In this document: one piece after another, positions 42,925-44,851 of the stretch
How the letters are laid out: each line of letters opens with the position of its first letter
Numbering within the stretch: position 1 is the stretch's first letter
Assembly (NCBI GenBank): GCA_964595575.1
Contig: CAZQRA010000020.1
Span: 1 to 44,851 of the forward strand
From: PALSA-612 sp964595575
Lineage (GTDB): Bacteria; Actinomycetota; Thermoleophilia; Gaiellales; Gaiellaceae
DNA length: 44,851 nt
Reading direction: 5' to 3'
Made by a program: the position numbers and the translations under genes
The notes under the pieces: model-generated
The model's input: the letters and a program-made list of their open reading frames with translations, nothing else
Database searches by the model: none
What the model was told of the DNA's origin: nothing

Positions 42925-43465
42925 GGACGTGGATCGCCTGCTCGACGAGTACGCGACCCGGTTCGCGCGGGGGGAGCGCCCTGACCTGCGCGAGTACCTC
43001 GACCGCGCCGGAGAAGGGAAGGACGAGCTCGCCCGGCTGGTGGACGCCTGGCTCCGCCTGGCGCCGCCTCCCGAGGCCGACGAGGAGACGGTGGCTCTGG
43101 TCGAGGCCTGGGCCCGGGGCGAGGCGCCCCTGGCCGTCCTGCGCGCCCGGCGCGGCCTCCGCCGAGCCCAGGTGGTGGAGGCCCTGATCGAGCGCTTCCG
43201 CCTCGATCCCGCCCGTCGCGAGAAGGTCGAGCGCTACTACCACGAGGTCGAGGCCGGCCTGCGCCTGCCCGCGGAGAAGCGGCTGCTGGCGGCGTTGGCG
43301 GACATCCTGGGAGTGCCGGCGAGCGCCCTCGCCTCCCTGCGACCCAAGCCCCTGGAGGCGCAAGGGGCCTTCTTTCGGGCCCAGGAGGTGCCCTCCGAGA
43401 TTCCCCCTCTGGAGGAGGCCGAGCCTCCGGACGAGGTGGACTTGCTCTTCCGGGGGCGGCGGTAG
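42917..43465 (+). CDS. Putative HTH-type regulator linked to ImmA/IrrE protease
   Basis: The 182-residue product begins DVDRLLDEYATRFARGERPD and LREYLDRAGEGKDELARLVD, a helical module also seen in some actinobacterial regulators and kinases. The middle (PLAVLRARRGLRRAQVVEAL, then FRLDPARREKVERYYHEVE and RLLAALADILGVPASAL) looks like an XRE-type helix-turn-helix but is divergent. The tail is acidic. It overlaps the sigma gene by 8 nt and precedes the protease by 14 nt; in known ImmA/IrrE pairs the protease cleaves an XRE-type regulator, so this protein is a candidate substrate, or an anti-sigma-like partner. The function is inferred from context. Confidence 0.6.
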   Translation: MAEDVDRLLDEYATRFARGERPDLREYLDRAGEGKDELARLVDAWLRLAPPPEADEETVALVEAWARGEAPLAVLRARRGLRRAQVVEALIERFRLDPARREKVERYYHEVEAGLRLPAEKRLLAALADILGVPASALASLRPKPLEAQGAFFRAQEVPSEIPPLEEAEPPDEVDLLFRGRR

Positions 43466-43479
43466 ATAGTGAGCCTGCC

Positions 43480-44001
43480 ATGGCCGGCCCGTACACGGAT
43501 CCTCGCGCCCACGAGGTGCGGGAGCGCTACCTGCGAGCGTTCGGGGGCCCCGAGCGTCCCGTGCCGGTGGAGTCGATCGCCTGCGACCTCCTCGGGCTCC
43601 ACGTGGAGGTGCGTCCCATCGCCTACTCCGGCCTGCTCTTGCCGAGGGAGAGGCTGATCCTCGTCAACGGCGAGGAGCCGCCTACACGCCGACGCTTCAC
43701 CATCGCCCACGAGCTTGGCCACTGGGTGTGCCAGGTCCTGTCCGGTCGGGTCGCTCCTGCCTTCTGTCGGCCGGTCGACCTGTCAGCGGCCGCCGACCGG
43801 ACCCTGGAGCGGGAGGCCAACGTGTTCGCCGCCGAGCTCCTCATGCCCGAGCAGGCGGTCGCGGAGGAGTTCGCAGGCAGCGTGGCCGAGTGCGCCACCC
43901 GCTTCCAGGTGAGCGTCGAGGCCATGCACTGGCGGCTCTACAACCTCGGCCTCGTGGCCGAGCCCCCGCTCCAAGAAGCGACGCTCGGGCGCTCAGTCTG
44001 A
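43480..44001 (+). CDS. ImmA/IrrE-family metallo-endopeptidase
   Basis: The 173-residue product carries the zinc motif HELGH (77-81) in RFTIAHELGHWVCQVL and the downstream EREANVFAAELLMPEQAV, whose glutamate is the third ligand and which is the second family hallmark. Such proteases cleave a partner regulator to relieve repression (ImmA on ImmR, IrrE on DdrO). Its likely partner here is the adjacent HTH-like protein, and through it the ECF sigma factor. The gene starts with ATG 43480, 14 nt after its neighbour. Confidence 0.9.
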   Translation: MAGPYTDPRAHEVRERYLRAFGGPERPVPVESIACDLLGLHVEVRPIAYSGLLLPRERLILVNGEEPPTRRRFTIAHELGHWVCQVLSGRVAPAFCRPVDLSAAADRTLEREANVFAAELLMPEQAVAEEFAGSVAECATRFQVSVEAMHWRLYNLGLVAEPPLQEATLGRSV

Positions 44002-44130
44002 GGGAGCCCTGGCGGGAGCACCCCCGTCCCTAGCCTCGGCGCCCTTCGTCATCGACTGAGCGTCGAAACAGAGCAGCCTCGAAACAGAGTTGGGGCAGAC
44101 AGGGAAGAGCGGCTCTGGCTCAATGCGGGC

Positions 44131-44310
44131 ATGGCGCAGCCCACCCTCCAGCACCCCCAGGGAAAGCCCACGGTCAAGCAGGTCTACGCCATCGCCCGCG
44201 CCCTGTGCGAGCGGGCGGGCGAGCGGTGGCCGGAGACGCGGGAGGATGCCTCGGCCCTCATCAGCCGCCTGCGGGGGGAGGACGAGCCCGGATCCCCGTC
44301 GGGGGCCTGA
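44131..44310 (+). CDS. Small protein of unknown function (59 residues)
   Basis: The product starts MAQPTLQHPQGKPTVKQVYA and continues IARALCERAGERWPETREDA, then SALISRLRGED, predicting a compact helical protein with an acidic/proline tail. Proteins with the KPTVKQVYA-IARALCERAGE pattern recur as small conserved ORFs in actinobacteria, but I know no function. The codon usage matches its neighbours. It follows the ImmA gene by 129 nt; no good ribosome-binding site is seen. Confidence 0.55.
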   Translation: MAQPTLQHPQGKPTVKQVYAIARALCERAGERWPETREDASALISRLRGEDEPGSPSGA

Positions 44311-44383
44311 AGGGCGGCGATCCCGGGGAGCGTGGCCTCTGGCGAGAGAAGCACGCGGCGGGCCTCGGAGGCCTCCCGTGTGT

Positions 44384-44412
44384 TTGACCTTGATTGTAAG
44401 AATTCCTACTAT
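44384..44412 (+). promoter_or_regulatory. Predicted leaderless sigma-70-type promoter of the AbrB-type gene remnant
   Basis: TTGACC (44384-44389) and TACTAT (44407-44412) are separated by 17 nt, within an AT-rich island in GC-rich DNA. The ATG of the AbrB-type reading frame begins 7 nt downstream, so the mRNA would be leaderless. Confidence 0.65.
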
Positions 44413-44419
44413 TTCTGTA

Positions 44420-44536
44420 ATGAAGGCAGTGGTCTCGGAGAAGGGGCAGGTAACGATCCCCAAGCGGAGTGCGGAGCGGGCTACGTCCGGTATCCCGAGA
44501 AGGGCGTCGATTCGGCACTCCTGGTCGATGTCCTAA
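44420..44536 (+). pseudogene. AbrB/MazE-type antitoxin, truncated front end
   Basis: From ATG 44420 the product reads MKAVVSEKGQVTIPK, the unmistakable first strand-loop of an AbrB/SpoVT swapped-hairpin antitoxin. After about 15 codons the sequence no longer matches the family and ends at 44536 after 38 residues, because the DNA has switched to the inside of a NYN-domain gene read in another frame. The promoter and start are intact; the DNA-binding domain is not. Confidence 0.8.
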
Positions 44537-44744
44537 CGCTCGCTTGGGAGCGTGCCTTCGATGTTGCGATCCTCGTGTCGAGCGATGCGGATCTGATCCC
44601 CGGAGTTGAGCGCGTCCAAGAGCGAGGGCTGCGGGTCATCAACGCCACCTGGACTGATCGAGGCCATCACCTGGCGAAGGCGTGCTGGGGTCCTTCCGGC
44701 TGGACGACTTGATCGACGACCTGTCCCTTGAGAACGCCCTCTGA
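44466..44744 (+). pseudogene. NYN-domain (LabA/DUF88-like) ribonuclease, C-terminal fragment with frameshift
   Basis: In a second frame the DNA encodes the back half of a NYN-domain protein: EKGVDSALLVDVLTLAWERA, FDVAILVSSDADLIPGVERV with the catalytic aspartates, then RVINATWTDRGHHLAKACW. NYN domains are PIN-like metal-dependent RNases. The front half with the first catalytic aspartate is missing. A missing base at about 44693 (TGGGG-TCC) stops the frame at 44712; restoring it lets SFRLDDLIDDLSLENAL run to the natural stop at 44742-44744. The remaining 107 bases to the window end hold nothing I can recognise. Confidence 0.8.
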
Positions 44745-44851
44745 ACGCCTGCTCTGGCGATGCACGGCGCCTCCTCAGAGCTACGTCGCGTCAAGTGGAT
44801 GTCATAGGGGCTCCGTCCTGACCGTCACCGACGATCTGAGCCTCCATCGAC

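Noticed and set aside
1..44851. CRISPR arrays, tRNA or rRNA genes, transposases or prophage structural genes
   Set aside because: No regularly spaced repeats, cloverleaf-like segments, DDE/tyrosine recombinase motifs or phage proteins were seen on either strand.

Overview
This is a 44.9 kb, very GC-rich window from a bacterial chromosome. GTG and TTG starts are common, stop/start overlaps (ATGA, GTGA) are frequent, and several genes appear to be leaderless. The gene content suits a deep-branching actinobacterium, possibly of the Thermoleophilia/Gaiellales type: ftsQ-ftsZ, a split GcvPA/GcvPB glycine decarboxylase, actinobacterial-style small proteins, and a compact glutamyl-tRNA synthetase without the usual zinc-binding insertion. 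The taxonomic guess is an inference from gene style, not from a marker alignment.

Layout. Positions 1-9.4 kb are core genes: the end of ftsQ, ftsZ with its own promoter, a gcvT-gcvH-gcvPA-gcvPB glycine-cleavage operon, rlmN, a threonine aldolase (another glycine-producing enzyme) and a CaCA-type cation/proton exchanger. Positions 9.5-12.2 kb hold a cysteine-rich unknown protein, a PfkB sugar kinase and an orphan Tat-exported solute-binding protein. Positions 12.3-24.5 kb are a defence island on the minus strand: a helicase with a C-terminal DUF3883 domain, a small unknown ORF, a DUF1156 DNA methylase, a broken AAA ATPase, a DUF499 ATPase and a frameshifted archaeal-type ATPase (DUF234). An intact VapBC toxin-antitoxin pair lies on the opposite strand inside the island.

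Positions 24.7-35.5 kb are an L-rhamnose utilisation locus. rhaI is divergent from a DeoR-family regulator, followed by rhaB, a rhaEW-type aldolase/dehydrogenase, the ABC transporter rhaT-rhaP-rhaQ-rhaS, and last a homologue of the Anabaena sensory rhodopsin transducer with no rhodopsin nearby. Rhamnose would be imported by RhaTPQS, isomerised by RhaI, phosphorylated by RhaB, then cleaved and oxidised by RhaEW. However, the aldolase has a 10-nt deletion that removes its HxH zinc-ligand pair.

Positions 35.5-44.9 kb hold a broken second VapBC, endonuclease IV, gltX, a small membrane protein, an M3-type peptidase, a small secreted protein, a RidA-family protein and an ARPP-1 protein. These are followed by an ECF sigma factor / helix-turn-helix-like protein / ImmA-IrrE protease trio and finally a recombination scar that joins the front of an AbrB-type antitoxin gene to the back of a NYN-domain gene.

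Two themes stand out. Indel lesions affect at least five genes, all in accessory or catabolic loci; the core genes are clean, which suggests real decay rather than poor sequence quality. Clear sigma-70-type promoters with 17-nt spacers recur, and three of them sit 7-8 nt upstream of a start codon, implying leaderless mRNAs.
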